Positions 1-8,160 are shown, counted from the first letter of the stretch. The stretch is 64,000 bases of DNA from Claveliimonas bilis (GCF_030296775.1 NZ_AP027742.1:1922001-1986000); one strand, 5' to 3'. Translations and numbers: made by a program. The notes: generated from the sequence alone by a model not told the origin.

Positions 1-411
1 TGCCAGAGGGCCGCCGATGGAATGACTTCCTCCCAGCACAAGAGACACCGTCGGTTTACTTAAGGATGCAATCAGTTCTGCTATAGAAAGACCTGCTTCC
101 ACATCTCCTCCAAGGGTATTTAAAAGGATCAAAAGTCCGTCTATCTCCTGATTGTCCTCGATTTCCGCAAGCATAGGGAGAAGATGCTCGTATTTCGTCG
201 CCTTTGTACTGCCGGACACAGACTCATGCCCCTCAATCTCTCCAATAATCGTAATCAGCTTAATCCTGTGGCAGGAAGAATCTTCCTGAAGATCCAGGCT
301 TCCCATTTCCTTGATCTGTTCATTCTTTTGTTCTGTCTCATTTCCTGTACTGTTTTCTATACGATCGCTTATGTTATTTTGCTTCCCGTTACTTTCGTTC
401 ACATTTTCCAC
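1..411 (-). CDS. tepA: TepA/YmfB-like ClpP-fold serine protease, 3' end missing
   Basis: The minus strand reads a 137-codon open frame that runs off the left edge. Residues about 48-137 match the ClpP/crotonase-fold family of TepA (B. subtilis YmfB): ITIIGEIEGHE, then LLILLNTLGGDVEAGLSIAE, then LVLGGSHSIGGP. The Ser in HSIG (about residue 131) fits the ClpP nucleophile. The catalytic His and Asp would lie beyond the edge. The first 45 residues are polar, Asn/Glu/Lys rich and probably disordered. The start is taken as GTG at 411 because GGAGGTG (421-427) lies at the right distance; an in-frame ATG at 429 overlaps that site. Known TepA proteins are linked to protein export or peptide turnover; the exact role here is inferred. 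A hairpin that can hide this ribosome binding site lies just upstream. Confidence 0.85.
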   Translation of the reverse strand, partial: MENVNESNGKQNNISDRIENSTGNETEQKNEQIKEMGSLDLQEDSSCHRIKLITIIGEIEGHESVSGSTKATKYEHLLPMLAEIEDNQEIDGLLILLNTLGGDVEAGLSIAELIASLSKPTVSLVLGGSHSIGGPLA

Positions 412-414
412 GAC

Positions 415-494
415 AAAAAACACCTCCATACTGCTTTCCCATCAATGTACAGAAGCATTTTCCCATGTACACCGATGTTATTAGTATGGAGGTG
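415..494 (-). terminator. Hairpin with U-run covering the tepA ribosome binding site
   Basis: On the minus strand, 494-483 reads CACCTCCATACT and 432-421 reads AGTATGGAGGTG, a perfect 12-bp stem, followed at once by six Ts (420-415). The 50-nt loop holds a second inverted pair, TGTACA (446-451 and 466-471). It has the form of an intrinsic terminator for metY. Its right arm is also the GGAGGTG Shine-Dalgarno sequence of tepA, so it could act as an attenuator or translational lock. Structure is seen; function is inferred. Confidence 0.6.
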
Positions 495-559
495 GCTTTT
501 CTTTTTATACTTGAAGTTTTATCCGATTTTTCCAGAAAACAGCAAGCAGTTATATCTGC

Positions 560-1840
560 TTATACCTGCGCCAGCGCCTGCTCCAGGTCAGCGATGATAT
601 CGTCTGCGTTCTCGATACCGACGCTGAAACGGATCAGATCCGGCTGAACGCCAGCTTCCAGAAGCTCCTGATCGTTCATCTGGCGGTGGGTATGGCTCGC
701 CGGATGAAGGACGCATGTTCTGGCGTCTGCCACATGAGTTACGATTGCTGCCAGCTTCAGGCTGTCCATCATTTTTACAGAAGCTTCTCTTCCGCCTTTC
801 AGACCGAATGTGATAACGCCGCATGTTCCGTTTGGCATATATTTCTTTGCAAGGTCATAGTAAGGATCTCCTTCCAGAGACGGGCAGTGTACCCATGCAA
901 CCTTTTCATGACCCTTCAGGTAAGAAGCAACTTTTACGGCATTTTCACAATGTCTCGGCACTCTAAGATGGAGTGTCTCCAGCCCGATATTCAAAAGGAA
1001 TGCATTCTGCGGAGACTGAATGGAACCAAGATCTCTCATAAGCTGTGCAGTTGCCTTGGTGATGTAAGCGCCTTTTCCAAACTTCTGGGTATAGACAATT
1101 CCGTGATATGTCTCATCCGGTGTGGTAAGGCCCGGGAATTTTTCTTTATGAGCTTCCCAGTCAAAATTTCCGCTGTCAACAATTGCCCCGCCCACTGCAG
1201 ATGCATGTCCGTCCATATACTTTGTTGTAGAATGAGTCACGATATCAGCCCCCCATTCAAAAGGACGGCAATTGATGGGAGTTGCAAATGTATTGTCAAC
1301 GATCAACGGTACGCCGTGATCATGAGCCGCTTTTGCAAATTTTTCGATATCCAGCACCACCAGCGCCGGGTTGGCGATCGTCTCACCGAATACTGCCTTT
1401 GTATTTTCCTTAAATGCAGCATTGAGTTCTTCCTCACTGCAGTCCGGATCTACAAAAGTAGCTTCCACACCCATTTTCCGAATGGTATGCGCATAAAGGT
1501 TATAAGTTCCTCCGTAAACCGCAGAAGCGCATACGATGTGATCCCCCGCTTCTACAATATTCATAATGGCGTAAAAGCTTGCTGCCTGTCCGGATGAAGT
1601 CAGCATTGCTGCAACTCCGCCTTCCAGATCGCAAATTTTCGCTGCAACCGCGTCGTTCGTCGGATTTTGCAGACGTGTATAGAAATATCCGGAATCTTCC
1701 AGATCAAAAAGACGTCCCATCTGCTCGCTTGTATCGTATTTAAACGTAGTGCTCTGATAGATGGGAACCACTCTTGGTTCGCCTGTTTTCGGTGTGTACC
1801 CGGACTGGATACATTTTGTCTCTATTTTGTAATTGCTCAA
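560..1840 (-). CDS. metY: O-acetylhomoserine sulfhydrylase (PLP, Cys/Met metabolism family)
   Basis: The 426-residue protein belongs to the Cys/Met PLP enzymes that join sulfide or a thiol to O-acetyl-L-homoserine to make homocysteine for methionine synthesis in the cytoplasm. Visible family features are the N-terminal YxRLQNPT stretch (about residues 54-61), the PLP-stacking region SSGQAASFYA, DNTFATP (about 182-188) and the Schiff-base Lys in HSTTKYMDGH (K207). The length is typical of MetY rather than the shorter MetB/MetC. The start is TTG at 1840, set by GGAGGAG five bases before it; no better ATG is near. It follows the CFI-box gene by 14 bases, so the two are probably co-transcribed. 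I see no S-box or T-box leader ahead of it. A cystathionine lyase function is less likely because of length and sequence. Confidence 0.9.
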   Translation of the reverse strand: MSNYKIETKCIQSGYTPKTGEPRVVPIYQSTTFKYDTSEQMGRLFDLEDSGYFYTRLQNPTNDAVAAKICDLEGGVAAMLTSSGQAASFYAIMNIVEAGDHIVCASAVYGGTYNLYAHTIRKMGVEATFVDPDCSEEELNAAFKENTKAVFGETIANPALVVLDIEKFAKAAHDHGVPLIVDNTFATPINCRPFEWGADIVTHSTTKYMDGHASAVGGAIVDSGNFDWEAHKEKFPGLTTPDETYHGIVYTQKFGKGAYITKATAQLMRDLGSIQSPQNAFLLNIGLETLHLRVPRHCENAVKVASYLKGHEKVAWVHCPSLEGDPYYDLAKKYMPNGTCGVITFGLKGGREASVKMMDSLKLAAIVTHVADARTCVLHPASHTHRQMNDQELLEAGVQPDLIRFSVGIENADDIIADLEQALAQV

Positions 1841-1854
1841 TTTGACTCCTCCTT

Positions 1855-2628
1855 CTATGAAAATAAGTATTTTTTCTCCAGCTCTTCTACCATTTCAGCA
1901 TAAATCTCTCCGCATTTTTCCATCCTCCCTGTTTCGATCAGATGGACGCACTTCTGAAGATATTCCTGATAAATGTTCTCGTAAATTTCACCGGCATTTT
2001 CCTCTTTGTTAATACGGTTTACGATAGTGGGCGCCACATTGTAATACTCCTCGATCAACGCCTCTCCTTTTCTGTCTGCCGCAAGATATCTGTCCCGATA
2101 ATCTCTCAAAAGATTCAGTTCATAACAGTCATCCCTCTGATTTCTGCTTGCGCACACAGCAGTTGTGATATAACACAGGCGAGATTTGAAACCGTTTTTC
2201 ATCTTCTCATATTCTGACTTCTGGATTCTCATTGTCATAGGCTTGACATTCCACTTTTTGATCATGAGATCGATCAGCCTGTCGCAGGATTCGTTCCTGC
2301 TGTAGCCAAGAATCGGTATAACAAATGTCACCATGGACATATTGTAATCTACCATGAGGCCTTCCTTTTTACCTCTATTTTTCTGGACATTGATCTGACT
2401 ATGAGCATACTCTGGAATTGCGCCGGACAATTCTTCTAAGACAGCGTCCTTGTCCTCGGCTTTCTCACAGACCTCAATGATCTTGGCAAGCATCTCTCTA
2501 TGATTTTCGTAACATTTCTGAAATGCTTCTTCATAAAGTTTTCTTTTAAAATACTGGCGGTATTCCTGCATCTCTATGAAAAAGTCGACCAATTCTTTTT
2601 TTAATTCTCCGATATATTCCAGTTCCAT
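1855..2628 (-). CDS. CFI-box-type conserved protein of unknown function
   Basis: I do not know a function. The 257-residue protein has an acidic, helix-forming N-terminal half (about 1-130) and a C-terminal CFI-box-like segment: CYITTAVCASRN, then LNLLRDYRDRYL, then a YYNVAPTIVNRI stretch. These follow the order of the CFI-box module found at the C-terminus of many bacterial proteins. There is no signal peptide or membrane segment, so it is probably cytoplasmic. An in-frame GTG at 2637 abuts the yebC stop, but ATG at 2628 is preferred because AGGTGG lies five bases upstream. It sits directly after yebC and 14 bases before metY, suggesting one transcript. The paired Cys residues near the CFI-box could bind a metal or be redox active; this is a guess. 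Confidence 0.7.
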   Translation of the reverse strand: MELEYIGELKKELVDFFIEMQEYRQYFKRKLYEEAFQKCYENHREMLAKIIEVCEKAEDKDAVLEELSGAIPEYAHSQINVQKNRGKKEGLMVDYNMSMVTFVIPILGYSRNESCDRLIDLMIKKWNVKPMTMRIQKSEYEKMKNGFKSRLCYITTAVCASRNQRDDCYELNLLRDYRDRYLAADRKGEALIEEYYNVAPTIVNRINKEENAGEIYENIYQEYLQKCVHLIETGRMEKCGEIYAEMVEELEKKYLFS

Positions 2629-2637
2629 AAAAGCCAC

Positions 2638-3369
2638 CTATGCGTCCCAGTTATGGTAAACGTCCTGTACATCGTCATCGTCATCCAGAAGGTCCAGGGT
2701 TTTCTGAATATTCTGGATATCCTTTTCCTCTGTCAATTCCACCCATGTCTGCGGTATCATTGTCACTTCCGCCTGGGCCATGACAATCCCTGCTTCCTCC
2801 AGAGTAAGACGCACTGCACTGAAATCATCCGGTGCTGTCAGGATTTCATAACTGTCTTCCTCTTCTGCAAAATCTTCTGCTCCGGCATCCAGCGCCTGCA
2901 TCATCAGATCATCTGCATCTCCATCGTAATCTTCCTTTGCTACAATGATCTGTCCCTTTTTGTCAAACATAAAGGAAACACATCCCGGAGTACCTACGTT
3001 TCCGCTTCCCTTTGTAAAGGCGCTCTTTACGTTGGACGCTGTACGATTCTTATTGTCTGTCAGCGCTTCTACAATAATCGCCGTTCCCCCCGGTCCATAT
3101 CCTTCATATGTAATATGTTCATAATTGGCAGAGTTTGCATCTCCATCTGCTTTCTTGATATTTCTTTCGATCGTGTCATTAGGCATATTATTCGCTTTCG
3201 CCTTTGCAATGACATCCCGAAGTCTGCTGTTATTCGCCGGATCGGCGCTTCCGCCCTCTTTAACGGCTACCGCCAGCTCCTTACCGATTTTTGTAAAAAT
3301 CTTTCCTTTTGCCGCATCGTTTTTTTCTTTTTTATGTTTAATATTGGCAAACTTTGAATGTCCTGACAT
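2638..3369 (-). CDS. yebC: YebC/PmpR family protein (translation/transcription factor)
   Basis: The 243-residue protein starts [18 protein letters not shown], the hallmark N-terminus of the YebC/TACO1 family, and is of full family length. It has the expected GPGGTAI, KSAF-KGSGNVG and acidic C-terminal features (the last 25 residues are Asp/Glu rich). Members were first described as DNA-binding regulators; recent work on the family ties some to relief of ribosome stalling at proline stretches. Which applies here cannot be read from sequence. AAGGAGAG precedes the ATG. The stop codon TAG (2638-2640) abuts the alternative GTG of the next gene. A promoter-like sequence lies just inside the end of the upstream CBS gene. 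Confidence 0.93.
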   Translation of the reverse strand: MSGHSKFANIKHKKEKNDAAKGKIFTKIGKELAVAVKEGGSADPANNSRLRDVIAKAKANNMPNDTIERNIKKADGDANSANYEHITYEGYGPGGTAIIVEALTDNKNRTASNVKSAFTKGSGNVGTPGCVSFMFDKKGQIIVAKEDYDGDADDLMMQALDAGAEDFAEEEDSYEILTAPDDFSAVRLTLEEAGIVMAQAEVTMIPQTWVELTEEKDIQNIQKTLDLLDDDDDVQDVYHNWDA

Positions 3370-3415
3370 GTTTTTCTCTCTCCTTGCATTTATCCTTTTT
3401 ATTCACACTTTTTCT

Positions 3416-3444
3416 ATTTTATCACTCCTTGGATATTTTTTCAA
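3416..3444 (-). promoter_or_regulatory. Candidate promoter for yebC
   Basis: Minus strand TTGAAA (3444-3439), 17 bases, then TAAAAT (3421-3416). The -35 lies within the last codons of the upstream CBS-domain gene. This would allow yebC, the CFI-box gene and metY to be expressed separately from the alr cluster. Confidence 0.45.
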
Positions 3445-4216
3445 TCTTAACTGTCTGAATTGCATTGTTGTCTACAGAAAGAACTGTGAAACAATATCCT
3501 TCATACTCTATCACACAGTGCTCATCTTCTGCCGGTATACGATCCAGCTGATCGATGAGAAAACCATTCAAAGTCTCATACTCCTCTTTATCAAAGCTGA
3601 TTTTTAAACTTTCTTCCAGATCTTCCAGGTCCATAAATCCCTTTGCCAGCATAGAACCATCGGGACTTAAGGTCAGCATTTCCTCTTCCTCATCATATTC
3701 ATCTAAAATATTTCCCACGATCTCTTCCAGAATATCTTCCATGGCAACAAGTCCTGCTGTCTGTCCGTATTCATCCAGTACAATTACCACATGCTGTTTT
3801 CCGGCCTGCATTTCTTTAAACAGTGTGTCAATACTCTTTGTCTCCGGGATAAATGTAACCGGGCGTATGTAATCCTTCAGTTCTTTCACTGACTTTTGCC
3901 GCTGTTCTTCATTAAAGTAGCATCTCATCGCTTCTCTAAGATGCATGGTACCTATGATCCCGTCAATATCTTCCTGATAGATTGGAAACCTGGAATGGCT
4001 CTCTTCCAGCATAAATTTCAGTGCCTCTTCCAGCGTTTCTTCTCCGTCTATTGCAACAATGTCACGCCTGTGGGTCATGATATCTCTTGCATCCTTATCC
4101 ATATACCGGAAAATGTTCCGTATCAGCTCTGCCGCCTCCTGGCCCAAAGCTTCTTTTTCTTCATCATCTCCTTGAAAAATCTGTTTCATTCTCTGAAACA
4201 AACTGCCTTCTTCCAT
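3422..4216 (-). CDS. CBS-pair and CorC_HlyC domain protein without DUF21 membrane part
   Basis: The 264-residue protein carries the cytosolic half of the HlyC/CorC/CNNM family. A CBS pair spans about residues 60-185 (DIMTHRRDIVAID, RFPIYQEDIDGIIG, VVIVLDEYGQTAGLVAMEDI) and a CorC_HlyC transporter-associated domain about 195-262. Full-length relatives begin with a DUF21 membrane domain for Mg or Co export; this one has none and no hydrophobic segment. It resembles E. coli CorC/YbeX, a soluble form linked to Mg homeostasis and ribosome maturation. GGAG precedes ATG by ten bases. It lies 27 bases after the mazF-type gene, in line with alr and nnr. A role in ion transport is therefore uncertain; CBS pairs commonly bind adenine nucleotides. 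Confidence 0.85.
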   Translation of the reverse strand: MEEGSLFQRMKQIFQGDDEEKEALGQEAAELIRNIFRYMDKDARDIMTHRRDIVAIDGEETLEEALKFMLEESHSRFPIYQEDIDGIIGTMHLREAMRCYFNEEQRQKSVKELKDYIRPVTFIPETKSIDTLFKEMQAGKQHVVIVLDEYGQTAGLVAMEDILEEIVGNILDEYDEEEEMLTLSPDGSMLAKGFMDLEDLEESLKISFDKEEYETLNGFLIDQLDRIPAEDEHCVIEYEGYCFTVLSVDNNAIQTVKIEKISKE

Positions 4217-4243
4217 AGCTTTTCTTCTCCTGCTCCTTTGTTA

Positions 4244-4591
4244 TTATGTATGAAGCTCAAAACTGATCTTCAGCGCTTCATCAACTTTATTCATTAGTTC
4301 TTTGTCCAGATGGCATACCATATCTTTCAGCCTTCTTTTATCAATCGTCCTGATTTGTTCCAGTAAGATCACTGAATTTTTGACAATCTGATATTTACCT
4401 GCATCAATTTCCACATGCGTAGGCAGTTTTGCCTTATTCATGCGGGAAGTAATGGCCGCACATATCACAGTAGGACTGTGTCTATTTCCAATATTATTCT
4501 GTATGATCAGTACTGGCCGGACTCCTCCCTGCTCTGATCCCACCACCGGACTTAGATCTGCATAATAAATGTCTCCTCGCTTTACCTGCAC
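4244..4591 (-). CDS. MazF/PemK-family mRNA interferase (NdoA-like toxin)
   Basis: The 115-residue protein matches the MazF/PemK/NdoA endoribonuclease fold: [20 protein letters not shown] at the N-terminus, then [18 protein letters not shown], and the later [14 protein letters not shown]-type motif. The Arg in GGVRPV and Thr/Ser in ITSR are the positions used for RNA cleavage in the family. Known relatives cut single-stranded mRNA at short U-rich sites and are held in check by a MazE-type antitoxin. As in B. subtilis, the gene follows alr, but here no antitoxin frame fits in the 85 bases between them. The start is GTG at 4591, with GGAG about 11 bases upstream, a slightly long spacing. Transcription with nnr and alr is likely. 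Confidence 0.9.
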   Translation of the reverse strand: MQVKRGDIYYADLSPVVGSEQGGVRPVLIIQNNIGNRHSPTVICAAITSRMNKAKLPTHVEIDAGKYQIVKNSVILLEQIRTIDKRRLKDMVCHLDKELMNKVDEALKISFELHT

Positions 4592-4676
4592 CTTTGTTCA
4601 CACTCCGATTTGCTTAAGATATTTCTAGTATTGCCAGCTTTTTCGGATGTATTCCAAAGTATGCATCACCTGAATT

Positions 4677-5846
4677 CTATGCAAAATAATCCATCTGTTC
4701 CACAACTTTACCGTTCCGGATAAATTCTCTTGGTATTCGTTTTCCAAGATCACATACAAACTCATAATTGAATCTGCCGGAAAGATCACTTAACACTTCC
4801 ACGGGGAGATCCTCTCCTCCGTCCGTCCCTACCAAAGTTACCCTGTCTTGGAAGGTTACCGCATCTATGTCTGTGACATCAACCATAAACTGATCCATAC
4901 ATACCCGTCCCAGAATGGGCGCTTTCTTTCCACGGATCAGGACATATCCTTTATTGGACAGACTCCTTGGATAACCGTCTCCGTAACCTACAGGTATGGT
5001 CGCAATGCGTGTTTTCCTTTTTGTCACGTATGTGCATCCATAGCTTACAGGCGTTCCGCTCTCCACCCATTTTACATGAGCCACATGACTGATCAGCTGA
5101 AGCGCCGGCTTCAGGGGAACATTCTTCTTTTCCACTTCATTGGAAGGATAAAGCCCATAAGTGGAAATTCCCGCACGGACAAGATCCATATTGGCTTCCT
5201 TTACATCAATAATACCCGCACTGTTTGAGCAGTGATAATAAGGAAATGTGACCTTCCGTTTCTCCAGCTTCTCTTTCATCCACAGATAGCGCTCTAACTG
5301 CTTTTTTGTAAATGTCTTATCTGCTTCATCTGCTGTGGCAAAATGAGAGTACATGCCCTCCAATACCAGATTCGGCAAAGAAGCAATCCGGCAGATCTCT
5401 TCCACACTCTCCTCTGTAATCTGAAAGCCCAGCCTGGACATTCCTGTATCCAGTTTAATGTGGATATATGCCTTTTGATTCAATTTTTGTGCCCTCTTGG
5501 AAATATCTTCTGCCATTTCCAATGTATAGCAGGTCATACGTACTTCCTGCTCTATCATAATATCCCGCTGATCCGGGAAAATACAGCCCAGAACCAAAAC
5601 CGGCTTCTTCACCTGATTTTTCTTCAATAGAACAGCCTCATCCAGAGTGGCAACTGCATATCCCCATATATAATCTTTTTCTTCCATTACATATCTGGCA
5701 ATCTGCACGGCGCCATGGCCATATCCGTCCGTCTTGATCACGCCGATCATCTTCGTTTCTTCTTTGATGTTTTGCTTCATCATATCCAGATTATATTCCA
5801 CTGCGTCCAAATCTATTCTGGCGCAGACTCTGCTGTATTTTTTCAT
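4677..5846 (-). CDS. alr: Alanine racemase
   Basis: The 389-residue PLP enzyme interconverts L- and D-alanine for peptidoglycan. The PLP Lys is K38 in VIKTDGYGHG, a small variation on the usual VKADAYGHG. The catalytic Tyr lies in the VSYGCTYV region and the C-terminal domain has IPVGYGDGYPR and GRVCMDQFMVDVT, both typical. Length is normal for the family. GGAGG precedes ATG by nine bases and lies within the last codons of nnr, only four bases separating the two genes, so translation is probably coupled. Downstream comes the MazF-type toxin, an arrangement also seen in Bacillus. I see nothing unusual apart from the Thr-Asp-Gly motif variant. Confidence 0.95.
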   Translation of the reverse strand: MKKYSRVCARIDLDAVEYNLDMMKQNIKEETKMIGVIKTDGYGHGAVQIARYVMEEKDYIWGYAVATLDEAVLLKKNQVKKPVLVLGCIFPDQRDIMIEQEVRMTCYTLEMAEDISKRAQKLNQKAYIHIKLDTGMSRLGFQITEESVEEICRIASLPNLVLEGMYSHFATADEADKTFTKKQLERYLWMKEKLEKRKVTFPYYHCSNSAGIIDVKEANMDLVRAGISTYGLYPSNEVEKKNVPLKPALQLISHVAHVKWVESGTPVSYGCTYVTKRKTRIATIPVGYGDGYPRSLSNKGYVLIRGKKAPILGRVCMDQFMVDVTDIDAVTFQDRVTLVGTDGGEDLPVEVLSDLSGRFNYEFVCDLGKRIPREFIRNGKVVEQMDYFA

Positions 5847-5850
5847 ACGA

Positions 5851-7347
5851 TCATTCCTCCAGTCTTTTCAGAACAGTCCCGATATTTTCCGCCAGGTCTC
5901 TTGCAAGCACACTGTAGCTTCCCTTCTCCCTTTTTGCCTCATCTCCTGCCAGTCCGTGAAGGTAAACACCCAGGACCGCTGCATCAAAACAGGACATTTT
6001 CTGTGCAAGAAGACCTGTGATCACACCTGCAAGAACATCTCCGCTTCCTGCCTTTGCCATAGCCGCATTTCCTGACAAATTCACAAAAGGATGCTCCCCG
6101 GGACTGAAAATACACGTGCGCGCATCTTTCAGTACACATGTAACATCATATTCTCCGGCAAACTGCTTTAATATTTCCATTCGGCTGTTTCGAAGTTCTT
6201 CCACTGATTTCCTTGTTATCCTGGACATTTCTTTCATATGGGGAGTAAAAATAAACTGACCACGGACAAGATTTTTCATATAGCGGCTGTGCGCAGATAA
6301 AAGATTCAATCCGTCCGCATCCACAACACAGGGAACCTCTACATTTTCCAGTGTTGCCTGTAAAATCCTCCGTGATTTGTCGCTGGTTCCAAGCCCGGAA
6401 CCAATACTCACCACATCCGCCCATTTCAGCAGCTGCAAAAGTTCCCGTTCGTCAAAGAAATCATAACAGCGAACGATTGCCTCCGGAAGAAGCGTCTGCA
6501 GTACAGCCCGGTTATCCTCTGACGTATAGATCTGTACCAGACCTGCCCCCGTCTTATAGGCCGCCAGTGCGCCCAGATAAGCTGCTCCGGCCATTCCTTT
6601 GCTTCCGGCGATAATAAGAACCTTTCCATAAGTCCCTTTATGAGAATCCTCTCTGCGCTTCGGCAGCATTTTCGCCGCATCCTCCTGCTCCAGCGCATAG
6701 GCTACATCTCTGTCCCCCGGCATCTCTGAGACATCGACTCCTATATCCGTTACCTTTACTTCTCCGGCAAACTCCTTCCCCGGATAAAGTACACAGCCAA
6801 GTTTTTCACACTGAAAACTGACTGTCAGCTCTGCCCGGAAAGCGTCGGTTACAACCTCTCCGGTAGATGTGGAAACTCCGGAGGGTACATCTACTGCCAC
6901 TTTTTTCCCCTCAGACCGGTTCATCGCCTGAATACATTCCAGGTAATGCCCTTCCACACGCCTGCTAAGCCCTGCCCCGAATATGGCATCGATAAGCAGG
7001 CTGCATTTTCTCTCCGTAAAACCTTCCTCTATGGTTCCTCCTGCCTCCCGGAAAAGCTGAATCTGCCTCTTTGTCTCTTCGGTACAATGATCAGGGTTTC
7101 CCACCATACAGGCTGATACTCCCGCTCCTCTTTCCAGAAGAAGTCTGGCGATAGCAAATCCATCTCCGCCATTATTTCCGGATCCGCATACAACACATAC
7201 ATCTGACAGATCTGCATCTGTTTCACATACCGTTTCTACAAAAGTTCTTGCCGCCCTTTCCATCAGGATAAGAGACGGCATTTTTTTCTCCCGTATCGTA
7301 TACCCATCCGCTGCCTTCATTTGTCTTCCATCCGGCAAATATCTCAT
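5851..7347 (-). CDS. nnr: Bifunctional NAD(P)H-hydrate epimerase/dehydratase
   Basis: The protein fuses two metabolite-repair enzymes. The N-terminal YjeF_N domain (about residues 1-215) has VVCGSGNNGGDGFAIARLL and a VDVPSGV motif and epimerises damaged NAD(P)H hydrates. The C-terminal ribokinase-like domain (about 220-498) has HKGTYGKVLIIAGSKGMAG and NAAMAKAGSGDVLAGVITG, the catalytic Asp motif of ADP-dependent dehydratases that restore NAD(P)H. The frame is open upstream to TTG at 7380, but ATG at 7347 is preferred: the protein then begins MRYLPDGRQMKAADGYTI and GGGGG lies eight bases before it. The gene follows rex and its terminator and runs into alr. Confidence 0.92.
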   Translation of the reverse strand: MRYLPDGRQMKAADGYTIREKKMPSLILMERAARTFVETVCETDADLSDVCVVCGSGNNGGDGFAIARLLLERGAGVSACMVGNPDHCTEETKRQIQLFREAGGTIEEGFTERKCSLLIDAIFGAGLSRRVEGHYLECIQAMNRSEGKKVAVDVPSGVSTSTGEVVTDAFRAELTVSFQCEKLGCVLYPGKEFAGEVKVTDIGVDVSEMPGDRDVAYALEQEDAAKMLPKRREDSHKGTYGKVLIIAGSKGMAGAAYLGALAAYKTGAGLVQIYTSEDNRAVLQTLLPEAIVRCYDFFDERELLQLLKWADVVSIGSGLGTSDKSRRILQATLENVEVPCVVDADGLNLLSAHSRYMKNLVRGQFIFTPHMKEMSRITRKSVEELRNSRMEILKQFAGEYDVTCVLKDARTCIFSPGEHPFVNLSGNAAMAKAGSGDVLAGVITGLLAQKMSCFDAAVLGVYLHGLAGDEAKREKGSYSVLARDLAENIGTVLKRLEE

Positions 7348-7388
7348 ACTGTCAACCCCCTTTTTATTTATATAGAACAAAGAATCCG

Positions 7389-7413
7389 CAACAGGAAACG
7401 AAGTTTTCTATTG
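7389..7413. repeat. Degenerate short palindrome, copy A
   Basis: AACAGGAAAC-GAA-GTTTTCTATT is an imperfect inverted repeat. It matches, in inverse orientation and with two changes, the perfect palindrome at 27345-27375. Both lie between genes just downstream of a terminator, so they look like two members of one short repeat family. Confidence 0.5.
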
Positions 7414-7453
7414 AAAAAGCGTGTAAAGAAAGCCTGTCCTTTCGCACACGCTT
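7414..7453 (-). terminator. Intrinsic terminator of rex
   Basis: Minus strand AAGCGTGT (7453-7446) pairs with ACACGCTT (7424-7417), with an inner GAAAG/CTTTC pair, then a run of Ts. It lies 25 bases after the rex stop codon. Confidence 0.8.
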
Positions 7454-7477
7454 ACTTCACACGCTGTCATATCCCCG

Positions 7478-8137
7478 CTATTTTTCAGCCCTATGTTCCT
7501 CGTTGTAACGGCTGATATTATAGGATAATCTCATCAGACTTTCCGATAAGTGTACATTTTCCACGATCACGTTATCCGGCAAATTCAGATCTGTATGAGC
7601 AAAGTTCCAAATCGCCTTTATCCCATAGTCCACCAGCTGATTTGCCACTTCAATTGCCTTTGCCTTAGGTATGGTGAGGATTCCGATCTCAATATCACTG
7701 TTCTTCATAAAATCTTCCAGCTCATCCATCATATAAATAGGCACTCCACGAATTGTCATTCCCTTTAAAGTAGGATTAACATCAAAAATGCCTTTTAATA
7801 CAAATCCCCGCTTTTCAAATCCTGCATGATTCGCCAGAGCATGACCCAGATTTCCTGCCCCGATGATGATCATTCCATGTTCTTCCTCCAAACCGAGGAT
7901 CTTTCCTATCTCTGTATAAAGATATTTCACATTATATCCATATCCCTGCTGGCCAAATCCGCCGAAATTATTTAAATCCTGCCGAATCTGGGATGCAGTT
8001 ACCTGCATTCTCTTACTCAGATCATTTGAAGAGATACGTTCCACCCCATTTTCAAGCAGTTCTCCTAAATACCTGTAATATCTTGGGAGCCTCCGTATGA
8101 CTGCCTGCGAAATTTCTCTGCTTTCCACTCTTTTCAC
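7478..8137 (-). CDS. rex: Redox-sensing transcriptional repressor Rex
   Basis: The 219-residue protein is a full-length Rex. The N-terminal winged helix (about 1-80) contains SQAVIRRLPRYYRYL and VTASQIRQDLNNFGGFGQQG, the family DNA-recognition region. The Rossmann domain follows, with IIGAGNLGHALANH for NAD(H) binding, and a C-terminal domain-swap helix. Known Rex proteins repress fermentation and NADH-oxidising genes and release DNA when NADH is high. A strong promoter lies 24 bases upstream of the ATG. I looked for the usual TTGTTAA-N4-TTAACAA operator near this promoter and near pta and gapA and did not find one. The ABC-F gene is divergent, as ydiF is near rex (ydiH) in Bacillus. Confidence 0.95.
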   Translation of the reverse strand: MKRVESREISQAVIRRLPRYYRYLGELLENGVERISSNDLSKRMQVTASQIRQDLNNFGGFGQQGYGYNVKYLYTEIGKILGLEEEHGMIIIGAGNLGHALANHAGFEKRGFVLKGIFDVNPTLKGMTIRGVPIYMMDELEDFMKNSDIEIGILTIPKAKAIEVANQLVDYGIKAIWNFAHTDLNLPDNVIVENVHLSESLMRLSYNISRYNEEHRAEK

Positions 8138-8160
8138 CTTCCCAATCTTTTTCTGTCTAC

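Noticed and set aside
686-1597. A 303-codon open frame on the plus strand
   Set aside because: It lies opposite metY, has no ribosome site, no family motifs and Cys/Ser-rich low-quality composition; metY on the minus strand is certain.
1841-1854. A SAM riboswitch or T-box before metY
   Set aside because: Only 14 bases separate metY from the preceding gene.
4592-4676. A 13-codon frame between alr and the MazF gene as antitoxin
   Set aside because: Far too short for any known MazE type and without proper ribosome-site spacing.
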